Assembly (NCBI GenBank): GCA_002509745.1
Contig: DAWK01000039.1
Span: 1 to 22,780, forward strand
DNA length: 22,780 nt
Direction: 5' to 3'
DNA from: Methanobacteriaceae archaeon UBA349
Lineage (GTDB): Archaea > Methanobacteriota > Methanobacteria > Methanobacteriales > Methanobacteriaceae
The number at the start of each line of letters is the position of its first letter. Position 1 is the stretch's first letter. Of the stretch, positions 8,401 to 16,322 are shown in pieces. The notes beneath the pieces are model-generated. The model did no database searches, was not told the DNA's origin, and was given only the letters and a program-made list of their open reading frames with translations. A program made the position numbers and the translations under genes.

Positions 8401-10298
8401 GATTGTTTCACAATCAACCCAAAATCCTTTTCATTCATTTCAAGAATTTTTCTACTATATTGGCGAGCTTTATATGGTGGGAACCTAAAATCTCCGTTAT
8501 CATCCTCTAAAAAGTTTTTCAAGATAGATAATGATTCAGAGTAATCTATTATTCCATTGCTGTGGGTTTTTTGAATTTTATAAGCAAGATATTCGAGAAT
8601 TAGTTTAATTTCATTAACATCAAGTTCAAATGGATTAGGTTCAACATCACTAGCTTCTCTTCTTATTTGAGGATGTTCATTTAATAAATGATTTATCAGT
8701 GAATCATAGGCCTTAAATCTACTATGGGGAAGATGATAATCTTGATATTTGTGATAAATCAGTAAACATAAGAGTAATGGTATCTTTGCTAATTCTTTAA
8801 GTTCCGGGGAATTATGTAATTCATTTAATAATTTTTCAGTTTCAAATTCGACTTTTAAATTTAGTTCTGCATTATTTAACTTTTCCATTTGATTTTTTAA
8901 AAGATACTTAAACCAGATTTTAGATAACTGCTCTTGCTGTTCTAAAGAAAATTCACTAAGACTTCCTATTTGCCATTCAATTCCTTGTATTCCAAGTCTT
9001 TCAAAACCATGCGGTCTACTGCTTACTATTACTGGAACATTATTGGTCTTGACAAAACTTCTAAGTCTATTTATAGCACTTTTAGCTGCGGGTTCGTTAA
9101 TCCATTCGTCTAATCCATCTACAAGCAATAGAACCTTTTTATCATCTAATGCTTTTTCAATTAAGGGCCAAAGATTTTGCATTTCCCAAGTTTTTAACCA
9201 ACTTTTTATAAACTCTTTTAAGGAATATCTATTAGAGTTATCTGAAATTTTTTTTGTCCAAGAAGAAAATGGTATCCATAATGGTATAAATTGATCCCAT
9301 TTGGTTGAGAGTGAATCTAGTTGAGGATAATCACTTAATAAATCAATAGCTATGAATCTTAGGAGTGTACTCTTTCCGCTGCCAGGCCCACCAAGAACAA
9401 TACTGTGATTCGACATGTATAGCCAATTTTCGAATCCTTGACGTTGTTGGAATTCAAATGTAGAGTAATGTTTTATAACTTCCTTATTTTCATTTGATGC
9501 ATATAACTCATTTGTACCGTTATTTTTAAAATTTTCAGAAGAATAATTTTCCGTCTTTCGATCAGCAATTCTTACATCATTTATATCTGGAAATACGTAT
9601 CTTTTATCTAGTGAAATAGAGTTAGTTAAATGAATTGGAAATCCTGGATCATGTAACTCAAAAATTTGTTGATAAAAATCTCTTAGTTTTTTTCTTGATT
9701 CTATAATTTCTATTATGTCTAAACGTTTTCCTAATTTATTTGCTTTTTCAATACCACAGAATACTTTAACCCATTCTCTACTAAAGAATTCGTCAACAAG
9801 TTCAGGGCGTTTTTTTAATTTAGAAGATAGTTTATATTTATCCCAAGTATCAAATTGTATTCCTTTCTTTCTAAGTCTTGAACATTGTGATTCTACCATA
9901 TCGGACCTTGATCTAGAATCTAAGCCATCTGAAGCACATAATACAAATTTGTCTGTTTTATCAACAAATTCCCCTTCCAGAAATTTAGACACAGCATTTT
10001 TTATTAATGATGGCCCAAATTCTTTGACATTTTTACATTGATAAACGATATATTTTTCTTCAGATATCTTTCGAGTATATATGTCAATTCCTTCTTGACC
10101 TTGACCCTCAGTACCATAGAATTGGCAATGCTCTCCTTCATTTTCTAGCTCAATTAGACGTAAACATAATTTTTCAAAGTTTTTCCAATTAAGTTCTTCA
10201 AAAGGTAGTTCTTGAACTCTAGTTTCTACAGGAGGTTTTATTTGTGAAGTAGAAGGAGTTCTAAGTCCTGGAGGTATTATGCCAATATCCAATTTCAT
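5430..10298 (-). CDS. Mrr nuclease-NACHT NTPase-helical repeat NLR-like protein
   Basis: Encodes 1622 residues in three parts. Residues about 30-180 form an Mrr-like restriction endonuclease domain: EGID (D72) and YQCKN (Q87-x-K89) give the D...QxK variant of PD-(D/E)XK. Residues about 295-650 are a NACHT NTPase, with Walker A GGPGSGKST (303-311), Walker B VLLLVDGLDEW (389-399), sensor strand PVIVSSRP (422-429), KIPLLLCLL (505-513) and the NACHT winged-helix signature FLHRVFQEYL (639-648). Residues about 740-1622 are alpha-helical HEAT/ARM-like repeats with a recurring GWP-type turn. This is the effector-switch-sensor layout of prokaryotic NLR-like defence proteins such as Avs and bNACHT, where a viral protein triggers oligomerisation and the nuclease cuts DNA. 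The Mrr effector resembles Avs4, but the sensor is not shown to be TPR. It follows hsdR by 164 bases, possibly with its own promoter. Domain calls are firm; the trigger is unknown. Confidence 0.92.
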   Translation of the reverse strand: MKLDIGIIPPGLRTPSTSQIKPPVETRVQELPFEELNWKNFEKLCLRLIELENEGEHCQFYGTEGQGQEGIDIYTRKISEEKYIVYQCKNVKEFGPSLIKNAVSKFLEGEFVDKTDKFVLCASDGLDSRSRSDMVESQCSRLRKKGIQFDTWDKYKLSSKLKKRPELVDEFFSREWVKVFCGIEKANKLGKRLDIIEIIESRKKLRDFYQQIFELHDPGFPIHLTNSISLDKRYVFPDINDVRIADRKTENYSSENFKNNGTNELYASNENKEVIKHYSTFEFQQRQGFENWLYMSNHSIVLGGPGSGKSTLLRFIAIDLLSDYPQLDSLSTKWDQFIPLWIPFSSWTKKISDNSNRYSLKEFIKSWLKTWEMQNLWPLIEKALDDKKVLLLVDGLDEWINEPAAKSAINRLRSFVKTNNVPVIVSSRPHGFERLGIQGIEWQIGSLSEFSLEQQEQLSKIWFKYLLKNQMEKLNNAELNLKVEFETEKLLNELHNSPELKELAKIPLLLCLLIYHKYQDYHLPHSRFKAYDSLINHLLNEHPQIRREASDVEPNPFELDVNEIKLILEYLAYKIQKTHSNGIIDYSESLSILKNFLEDDNGDFRFPPYKARQYSRKILEMNEKDFGLIVKQSPDEIGFLHRVFQEYLVGSYISHKNHEKQKYMLKNYCANPQWRDALLSFFNIISSSGNIDTLIEYIRSVSKDLNKFNQYSTELILYEVAFGNFNCSNKLSKELALEAFLKVELGSWTHQKEIILRLILNGLIIDPINETIKLKLKQWFPNRYGWAKQNIYNSIHEWPKNPEIIDCLWKGIHDEEIANQIAAAKALAAIARGDPEIGDNVAFLAKTAVDVNVRVVAIECLLIGWGSHKDLNNILKNSGDSISPELRLMAIFGKIDKNIHDENDLDELIKLVSRKLSISAWDDDIAHYILKGWPKSDKVKKTCLRSLNAKINAKRLPFGIDLFILINGYPQDEEVAHYLIEEFKNEDFPLISISSNMDYYRLISKNFKNHSEIIDAIDKWAENSKKHEITKISLLAGIGCTNKIKQILFVALNQNNWNSHWAASSLIENWGMKDLEVKEKLRSFVYSSNKIASIIGHMIPQIITDEIKARRRLLELLKDTNHNNHYLVLYGLKDLKTTEEDNEVVDIIFSIFTQINSEMLIHTLIENYSSNPRVQQLAMQEFSKIDNGFGSISIIARNYKDHDRIRKEIIHRICPLPAYLREIIVKHLGDSSNGDEFTKSILSLYDHEVNDTVKTQASISYHTLLKSLEDKADLDYLNHTINVTGMDFENRRRAAFCGLIIMKQLNKYKSKIFFSNFYHYRNNIPFFRLILENLEYINKSLGDDFWSNSSKRATESIYLREEFYLLADEFPNQKHKAINFLNNQEKDNNEFLFTILNFLSRNYPKSKLLLDYCLKTFEDSSNTYGSLRDMITATKILGDHFGGDEEILEFILSTPIDNSNGKLILLLCEGWPESEKLTHILNDCKQGKINPGLFASFQLLCEKEESKFVFNAFSSLFTDYSIEDMPSWIIQEYKRPFIRRMQKDNKFLNMLITSLYNNPSSSFKATIPKLVSLSGKMTSELREWCIEELNNQLDFTNSPEIGMDLVSGDLRPVVHSLLDILY

Positions 10299-10345
10299 CG
10301 TATCTATCTCTAAATAATAGGGTTATTAATGATTTAAAAATCTAG

Positions 10346-10353
10346 GATATTTA
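10346..10353 (-). promoter_or_regulatory. Possible TATA box of the NACHT gene
   Basis: On the minus strand TAAATATC lies about 48 bases before the start codon, so transcription would start near 10322 with a short leader. The match is only moderate. The gene could instead be read through from hsdR, since no T-tract terminator separates them. Confidence 0.3.
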
Positions 10354-10462
10354 GTAATATGAATAATAATGTTTTATGGAATTTATTCGAGCAAATACTT
10401 GAATATTTGAAGACAAGTCGTTATTCATATGGAATCATCCAATTGGGAATATTATGACTACA

Positions 10463-12907
10463 TTATGGTGAAATTGTATTTTTGTAAATGCCTTTTTTGA
10501 TGTCTTTTATGAATAAACCTATATTTTTAGTCCCTATTTCTTTTTTAAGAATTCCAAAAGCATTTTTTTCTTTCATATCTGGTAAAGTGAAAATATCAGA
10601 GTTAATAGTCTCAATACCTCCTTTTTTATACTTTTCAAGCATTGAAAAGACTATTTCTTTAACTTCATCGCCATATTGACATATTTCTGACATGTGGGTG
10701 TTTAAGAAATGTTTTGCTCTATCATCCATAGTTATTAATGGAGTTTCAAATACTAAATGAGATATGACATCAAAGCTATCTGAGTCCTGTAAATTCTCAG
10801 CTTCTTTTATAAATTCAATATTTATGCGTTTTTTCTGAATTTCATCTAAAAACTCTATTCTTTTATTGTCATCAACCCATAGCTCTTTTAAATCATTAAA
10901 ATCATGAATTTCATTTTTTATGTTGTCTTTAGCGATTTTCTTATATTTTGCATAAGCAATTGTTTCCCCATCAAACTCAATTTCAATTTCATCTGTAATG
11001 AACACATCTAAACCTTTAACTATGATGGGAGAAACTCTCGAAGGTGAAGGTTTTAATTCAAATGAAAATTCATCTATTTGGGGGCTTAATCTTCTTTTCA
11101 GTGCCCTATATTCTTCTTTAGAAACATAAATATCTAAATTATCATTAGACGGTAGAGCTTCTAAAATAAAATGGCCGTTAATATCAGTATACGTTTCTTT
11201 AAACCATCTTCCAACTTTAATTTTTACTTTAGCATTGTAAATTATGTTTTGAGTAATTTTATCTATGACAAAACCACTAATAATTTTATCAAGAGGTTCT
11301 TTAGGTTCTTCAATTTCGGTATCAATTAATTTTTCAGGAACATCCCATTCATCAATTAATCTTGTTGAATTTGTGAAATCAATTATTCTGAAAAATCCTT
11401 TGTTATTTGCAATTCTAGATCCTCTACCCATAATCTGCTTAAAAAGTACTTTAGAATTAACGGACCTCATAAAAACAATATTCTTCAAATGAGGTATATC
11501 AATACCTGTAGAAAGTAGATCTACAGTAGTTGCAACTAATGGATATTTTCTTTCTTCATCTTTAAAGATAGCTAAGTCATCTTTGTCCTCGTAAACAACC
11601 TTAATTGCGAAATTTTCGTCCATATTTAATCTATTGATGTTATCTTTAACACGTTCGGCATGGCCGATATCAACACAAAAAATAATGCTTTTAGCATTTT
11701 CATCAGTATTAGTAGTTATCTCAAGAAATTTTTCACACATTTTTTCGGTCCTGTCTGGAATAATAATATTTCTTTCAAATTCAGAAGGATCGTAAAATGT
11801 TTTTATATCACCAATATCAATATCATCATCGTATATTATTTCATCTGCTCCAGATATATCCGCACCTACTTTGTCTAAATTAGTATGTATCTTATAGATT
11901 TTATAAGGCACTAAAAAACCGTCTTCAATAGCTTGAGCAAGAGAATATTCAAATACAGGTTCTCCAAAGTATTTATAAACATCTTTATTGTCTTCTCTTT
12001 TTGGTGTGGCAGTCATTCCTAAATTACATGCATTTTCAAAATGGTCTAAAATTACACCCCAATCACCATATCTAGAACGATGACACTCATCTATGATAAT
12101 CAAATCAAAAAAATCCTTAGGAATAGTTTTGTAAAGTCCTTCGGAATAAAGACTCTGATAATTTGAAAAATAGATTTTCCTATTCTTATTGAATTTTCCA
12201 GACATTATTTTATCTCTTGCGCCTCCAAAAGGCTCAAAATCTTTTTCATATGCCTGATCTCTGAGAAAAACACGATCCGTTAAAAAAAGAACTCTCGAAA
12301 AAAAGCCACTTTTTAAAAACTTCCAAACAATCTGAAATGAAACAAAAGTTTTACCAGTACCTGTGGCCATAGTTAAAAGAACTTTATCTTGACCTTTAAT
12401 TATAGCTTCTACAACTGATTTAATGGCAGTATCTTGATAGCTTCTAACTTTTTTACCAGGACTTATATAGTAAGGATATTCAAGAGAGGAAATATTTCTA
12501 TGTTCCAAATCTTTCGATTCTTTATAAATTTGATATAAATCCTCAGGACTAAAAAAATCATTGACTATTTCAGTTCTGAAAGTTCTCCTATCATGTAAAA
12601 TTATTCTTTTACCATTAGTAGCATAAGTTATAGGAACATCTAATCTTTTAGCATAATCTTTAGCCTGAGATTCACCTTTTTCGGCCTGAATACCGATTCT
12701 TTTTGCTTCAACTACGCCCACAATAACATTATTAACTTTTAAAACATAATCTGCAAACTTCTCAGTATCTTTAATTTTATAGTCTTCCCCTTCCACATAG
12801 AACCGATTATTTTTTATCCTATATTCTCTTTCTAAATTGTCTTCGGCCCATCCACATTCTTTAAGCTTTGGTTCAATCAGCTTGGCTTTTGTTTCAGCTT
12901 CATTCAA
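10463..12907 (-). CDS. hsdR: Type I restriction enzyme R subunit (HsdR)
   Basis: Encodes 814 residues, the ATP-driven translocase and nuclease of a Type I system. The start is a TTG at 12907 with GTGAT just upstream, overlapping the hsdS stop region; a nearby ATG is out of frame. The N-terminal nuclease has D53 and E67-A-K69. SF2 helicase motifs follow: MATGTGKT (180-187), IIDECH (271-276), GMTATP (297-302), ATTVDLLSTGID (459-470) and QIMGRGSR (491-498). The C-terminal 130 residues match the EcoEI-type R C-terminus. Length is normal for the EcoEI group. Odd feature: residues about 542-618 read as a carboxypeptidase-regulatory-like beta-sandwich (GFVIDKITQNIIYNAKVKI, then TDINGHF and a strand ending in KEEY), placed between the helicase core and the C-terminal domain. 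All key catalytic residues are present, so it should be active with HsdM and HsdS. Confidence 0.94.
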   Translation of the reverse strand: MNEAETKAKLIEPKLKECGWAEDNLEREYRIKNNRFYVEGEDYKIKDTEKFADYVLKVNNVIVGVVEAKRIGIQAEKGESQAKDYAKRLDVPITYATNGKRIILHDRRTFRTEIVNDFFSPEDLYQIYKESKDLEHRNISSLEYPYYISPGKKVRSYQDTAIKSVVEAIIKGQDKVLLTMATGTGKTFVSFQIVWKFLKSGFFSRVLFLTDRVFLRDQAYEKDFEPFGGARDKIMSGKFNKNRKIYFSNYQSLYSEGLYKTIPKDFFDLIIIDECHRSRYGDWGVILDHFENACNLGMTATPKREDNKDVYKYFGEPVFEYSLAQAIEDGFLVPYKIYKIHTNLDKVGADISGADEIIYDDDIDIGDIKTFYDPSEFERNIIIPDRTEKMCEKFLEITTNTDENAKSIIFCVDIGHAERVKDNINRLNMDENFAIKVVYEDKDDLAIFKDEERKYPLVATTVDLLSTGIDIPHLKNIVFMRSVNSKVLFKQIMGRGSRIANNKGFFRIIDFTNSTRLIDEWDVPEKLIDTEIEEPKEPLDKIISGFVIDKITQNIIYNAKVKIKVGRWFKETYTDINGHFILEALPSNDNLDIYVSKEEYRALKRRLSPQIDEFSFELKPSPSRVSPIIVKGLDVFITDEIEIEFDGETIAYAKYKKIAKDNIKNEIHDFNDLKELWVDDNKRIEFLDEIQKKRINIEFIKEAENLQDSDSFDVISHLVFETPLITMDDRAKHFLNTHMSEICQYGDEVKEIVFSMLEKYKKGGIETINSDIFTLPDMKEKNAFGILKKEIGTKNIGLFIKDIKKGIYKNTISP

Positions 12908-12912
12908 TTAAA

Positions 12913-14157
12913 TCACAATTGACCTTTGAACGCCTTATTTAATATACTTTCCCTTAAGTGTGTGAATTTTTGAAGTTGGATATCTTGAAAATTTTCAAGT
13001 TGTTTGATTTTTTTTTCCAACTCATCTAGATAGTTTACTATATCAAATTGTTTTTCAGTGTCTATCTGGTTGTTTTTAAAGGGTAAAGGTATTAAAAGAT
13101 CTTTTATTATTTTGTAATGTCTAGAATACTTTTTAACATTTGGTCTAACAAATTTAATCATATGATATAAATATCTCGCTAAAATTTTATCCTTAGGAAT
13201 TAATATTTTAAGTCCATCAGCACCTTGTATGAATCTAAAATCAACATACTTTATATTAAGAGTGTGATCTCCCATTAATACAACTGGTAATTTACCATTA
13301 TACAATAATGATTCGTTGTTATTAAAACCCACTATGAATTCCTTTCCTTGATCAATAATTGGGTAAGTGCCTTGATCAAAATATTCTTCGCTTTTCAATT
13401 TTCCTAATTTGAATTTAGATTTTTTATTTATAGAGTCTTCAATCTTAACCCATCTAAAATCATCATTTTTCTCTGAATCTTCGAATATTTTATTTAAAAT
13501 TGTATCATACAATTTATTTGTTTTTTCTAATGAGTTATGCCTTAATTTCTCATTTTTAGTTATACTTTTAAAAATAATTTCAATTTTTTCAGCTATCAGC
13601 TTTTGTTTTGTTAAATCAGGATTTTCACCATCAAATGGGACTTGAATTTTAATGTTTTTCACTTGAGTCATATTAAGTGCAGGATAACTGGCTCCAATCA
13701 TCATTTTTTTGCATTGATCTATTATAAAATCAGAAAAAAGTGAATAGAAAACAAATTTGGGATAAATATGTTCTTTGGCTCTTAAAACAGCAAATCCTGT
13801 AGAACATATGTGTTTATCGTGTTCGGGAGGAATTATGCAAAAGCCTTTTAAATAAGGCCTTACCGTAGACATTAAAATGTCATCTGCATATATTAATCTC
13901 CTTGCTCTAGATGGTGCTTCATGACCTTTTAATTTTTTTATATCATTTATTTTTCCCGTCCCATTTTCAATGGATTTAATATCAATATAAGTAAATTCAT
14001 CATCAAAAAATTCTTTTTTAGGGTTGATAGAAGATTTGTTTATGTGCACTATATCATTTAAATTAACTATTTTCCAAACAGAATGATCTTTGGAGTTATT
14101 CACTGCTGATTTAGAATATTCCGATTCCGTGCAATCACTAAGAGATTTTTGCATCAT
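12913..14157 (-). CDS. hsdS: Type I restriction-modification specificity subunit (HsdS)
   Basis: Encodes 414 residues. It recognises the bipartite DNA target for both methylation and cleavage. Two target-recognition domains are visible, about residues 27-175 (containing SRARRLIYADDILMSTVRPY) and 235-360 (containing QGTYPIIDQGKEFIVGF and a late IPLPF). They are separated by a helical spacer (about 180-225) and followed by a second helix (about 365-402). The spacer ends in LYDTILNKIF and the C-terminus in LRESILNKAFKGQL, the internal half-repeat typical of HsdS. The start overlaps the end of hsdM's context by a few bases only: six bases separate the hsdM stop from the ATG at 14157, with a second ATG directly after it. 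The recognition sequence cannot be deduced by eye. No truncation or inverted partial hsdS copy is seen nearby, so phase-variable shuffling is not suggested. Confidence 0.93.
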   Translation of the reverse strand: MMQKSLSDCTESEYSKSAVNNSKDHSVWKIVNLNDIVHINKSSINPKKEFFDDEFTYIDIKSIENGTGKINDIKKLKGHEAPSRARRLIYADDILMSTVRPYLKGFCIIPPEHDKHICSTGFAVLRAKEHIYPKFVFYSLFSDFIIDQCKKMMIGASYPALNMTQVKNIKIQVPFDGENPDLTKQKLIAEKIEIIFKSITKNEKLRHNSLEKTNKLYDTILNKIFEDSEKNDDFRWVKIEDSINKKSKFKLGKLKSEEYFDQGTYPIIDQGKEFIVGFNNNESLLYNGKLPVVLMGDHTLNIKYVDFRFIQGADGLKILIPKDKILARYLYHMIKFVRPNVKKYSRHYKIIKDLLIPLPFKNNQIDTEKQFDIVNYLDELEKKIKQLENFQDIQLQKFTHLRESILNKAFKGQL

Positions 14158-14163
14158 TTTTGA

Positions 14164-15669
14164 TCACTCAAAGTAAGTTTTTATATCATCGATTACTTTG
14201 TTAATTTCGGATTCTAAATTTGCGATTTCAATTATTAGTTCTTTAGGTTCTTTATGTTCTATCTTATCAGTTTTATTAGGATTATTTGCTAATAAATCGT
14301 AATCTATTTCAATAATTTCTTCAATTGGCACTAGCCAACTATTTTTAGAAATTTCCCTATTTTTGGATTTTTGTAGGGCATCTTCAAAGTGTTCATCTTT
14401 GATAGTCAGTTTCTTGGTGAATTTTCCTTCTATCTCATAGTACCAAATTTCTTTTGTAGGTTGTCCAGTTTTTTCAAAAAATATCAAATTAGTTTTCACA
14501 CCAGCACCCATAGAAGTGAAAACACCTTGTGGAAGTGAAACAATAGCAGAAACGTTAAATTTCTCTAGAAGTTCTTTCCTAATGCTTTGATTTTTTCCAG
14601 ATCCAAACATTATTTTGCCTTCCGGAAGAACTAGTCCCACTTTACCTCCATTTTTAAGTTTTCTCATTATATATTGAAGTGCAAGAGCTTCTGTGGATTT
14701 CATAGGGTAAATAAAATTGCTTTGGACTTGTTTATTTTCTTTACCTCCAAAAGGAGGATTTGTAAGAATTAAATCATATTTATCTTCTTCTAAAACATTA
14801 TGAACATCTTCCATTAGGGTATTTTTTCTGTAATAATTTGGATTCAATAGTCCATGTAGTATCATGTTCATTGTTCCACAAAGGAATGGTAGTGGTTTTT
14901 TATCTTGACCATAGAATGTTTCTTTTTGTAAAATTTTGTTTTCAGGGGTAGTGATAGAACCTAAGTTGTTTATGATATAATTGAATGATTCAACTAGAAA
15001 TCCTCCTGAACCTCCGAATGGATCGGCAATTTTCATTCCAATTTTAGGATTTACCATTTTCACCATGAATCGGACAATGGGTCTTGGGGTGTAAAATTCA
15101 CCACTCCATCCTGCTTCACTTCCCATTTCTAGAAGTAATCCTTCATATAATTGAGATAAAACCTGAGTGTCTTCATAGTTGTTGGGATCTATTTTATCAA
15201 GTTTTTCTATTACATCCAAAAAATTGTAGGTTGACTTCATTTTATTTCCAGAAATTTCTGTAAAAATTTGGCTTATTTTCTCTTTTTCTGGAGTTCCTGA
15301 TAAGTTTCTAAGGTAAGGGAATAGTATATTGTCTATAAAATGAATTAAACTGTTTTCAGGATGGATAACTTTTTTATACTCTTCATCTATTTCTTCAACA
15401 AAATTAGCTAATACAACTTTTGGTTTACCTAGCCAATCTTTATGAGCCCAATTTGACCATCTAAACTTATTATCTATTATTTTGATGTATTTTTTTCCAT
15501 CTGAATTGGCAATTTCTTCTAGTTCTTCTTCAATGCCTTCGAATATTTTTAGAAATAAAAGCCAAGATAGTTGTTCCATATAATCTGTAACACCCGATGT
15601 ACCATCGTCAGTTCTTAATATATCGCATGCGGACTTAATTTCAGATTTTACTATGTTTTCTTTCCCCAT
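14164..15669 (-). CDS. hsdM: Type I modification methyltransferase (HsdM)
   Basis: Encodes 501 residues, an N6-adenine DNA methyltransferase that protects host sites and forms the core with HsdS. The ATG at 15669 has AGGTG six bases upstream; a GTG at 15678 in frame is part of that ribosome site and was not used. The N-terminal helical domain (about 1-150) is the usual HsdM_N. SAM-binding motif I is ADPFGGSGGF (215-224) and catalytic motif IV is NPPF (304-307), followed by GG. A GVFTSMGAGVKTNLIFF stretch (after residue 390) matches the conserved region beyond motif IV, and the C-terminal 60 residues are a coiled helix. It is the first gene of an M-S-R operon with gaps of five to six bases. 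Repeated TAATAATCGA elements upstream are candidate operators. Confidence 0.95.
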   Translation of the reverse strand: MGKENIVKSEIKSACDILRTDDGTSGVTDYMEQLSWLLFLKIFEGIEEELEEIANSDGKKYIKIIDNKFRWSNWAHKDWLGKPKVVLANFVEEIDEEYKKVIHPENSLIHFIDNILFPYLRNLSGTPEKEKISQIFTEISGNKMKSTYNFLDVIEKLDKIDPNNYEDTQVLSQLYEGLLLEMGSEAGWSGEFYTPRPIVRFMVKMVNPKIGMKIADPFGGSGGFLVESFNYIINNLGSITTPENKILQKETFYGQDKKPLPFLCGTMNMILHGLLNPNYYRKNTLMEDVHNVLEEDKYDLILTNPPFGGKENKQVQSNFIYPMKSTEALALQYIMRKLKNGGKVGLVLPEGKIMFGSGKNQSIRKELLEKFNVSAIVSLPQGVFTSMGAGVKTNLIFFEKTGQPTKEIWYYEIEGKFTKKLTIKDEHFEDALQKSKNREISKNSWLVPIEEIIEIDYDLLANNPNKTDKIEHKEPKELIIEIANLESEINKVIDDIKTYFE

Positions 15670-15740
15670 TTTCCGCACCTATTAGTTTTTCCATATTTTG
15701 ATGAATATTATGTTATTTTTACCGTATAATCCAATGATAT

Positions 15741-15770
15741 TCGATTATTAGTCTTTTTCTTCGATTATTA
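15741..15770 (-). promoter_or_regulatory. TAATAATCGA direct repeats upstream of hsdM
   Basis: On the minus strand TAATAATCGA occurs at 15770-15761 and again at 15750-15741, exactly 20 bases (two helical turns) apart. Each is near an AAAGACT/GCAGACT segment. A weaker AATAATCAAA lies at about 15819-15810. A TATA-like TTTAATA overlaps the first copy (about 15765-15771), so a bound protein would compete with the transcription machinery about 70-100 bases before the hsdM start. The remainder of the gene-free stretch 15671-16025 is AT-rich and holds no convincing gene. Confidence 0.45.
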
Positions 15771-15992
15771 AATAGTCTGCTCTTTTTGGTTTTAAAGTCT
15801 TCTTTCTGTTTGATTATTTCCCAGTTATATTAATCTTTTCTAAAACTTTTTTTTTATGAAAACGAATTACTATAATATCATATTTAATACTCTATTAATT
15901 TTATCAAATTTTCCAGAACATTCTAAAATGAATTGTAGTTTATATTGTAGAAGGACAATTATAGTTAAACAAGATTTTTTAGCGCAGGTAGA

Positions 15993-16016
15993 TTATTTTA
16001 CAAATTTTCTCATCAT
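15993..16016 (-). other. Seven-codon frame after the small-protein operon
   Basis: Directly after the TAG of the 98-residue gene, GGAG and a six-base spacer lead to ATGATG, then only seven sense codons (MMRKFVK) before TAA. Beyond this stop the frame stays open for another 36 codons. The good ribosome site suggests that a fourth gene once followed and has been truncated, or that this is a leader peptide. The evidence is thin. Confidence 0.25.
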
Positions 16017-16025
16017 TATCTTCTC

Positions 16026-16322
16026 CTAATAAGATTTTAGATTTTTTTGAACATCTGTTTCGTATAATCTTTCAATTTCATCTTCCATTTTGTTAATAAA
16101 GTTCAATATTCTCTGTGCATCTACTGTGGGTCCGTGCCCGGATTTATTATTTCGTGAATTTTCCACTATCCAGTTGGCCTCTCTGAGCGCCCTTTTCAAC
16201 TGCCTTCGGAATATTAAAAATTCCTCCAAGGAAAATACAATTAAATCTTCATCTCCCTTGAATACTCCCTGGCCAAAAAATATTAATTCATCATCGGCCA
16301 TTTTCATCCGAATTGATTTCAT
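16026..16322 (-). CDS. Small EEF-family protein, third of three
   Basis: Encodes 98 residues. The ATG at 16322 overlaps the stop of the previous gene as ATGA and has GGGGT six bases upstream. The N-terminus forms two short strands, then LIVFSLEEF (27-35) and a long basic helix (about 36-52). After a Gly/His linker (NNKSGHGP) comes a second helix (about 66-90). The strand-EEF-helix unit recurs in the two upstream genes, at the same residue numbers (27-35) in the first of them, so the three look like paralogues. No enzyme motif, zinc site or membrane segment is present. It may be a small DNA-replication or structural accessory protein of the element. No family is recognised. Confidence 0.78.
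   Translation of the reverse strand: MKSIRMKMADDELIFFGQGVFKGDEDLIVFSLEEFLIFRRQLKRALREANWIVENSRNNKSGHGPTVDAQRILNFINKMEDEIERLYETDVQKNLKSY

Noticed and set aside
9715..10041. A 108-codon plus-strand open frame inside the NLR-like gene
   Set aside because: It lies wholly antisense to the Mrr-domain coding region, has no ribosome site and reads as low-complexity Ser/Leu/Phe sequence.
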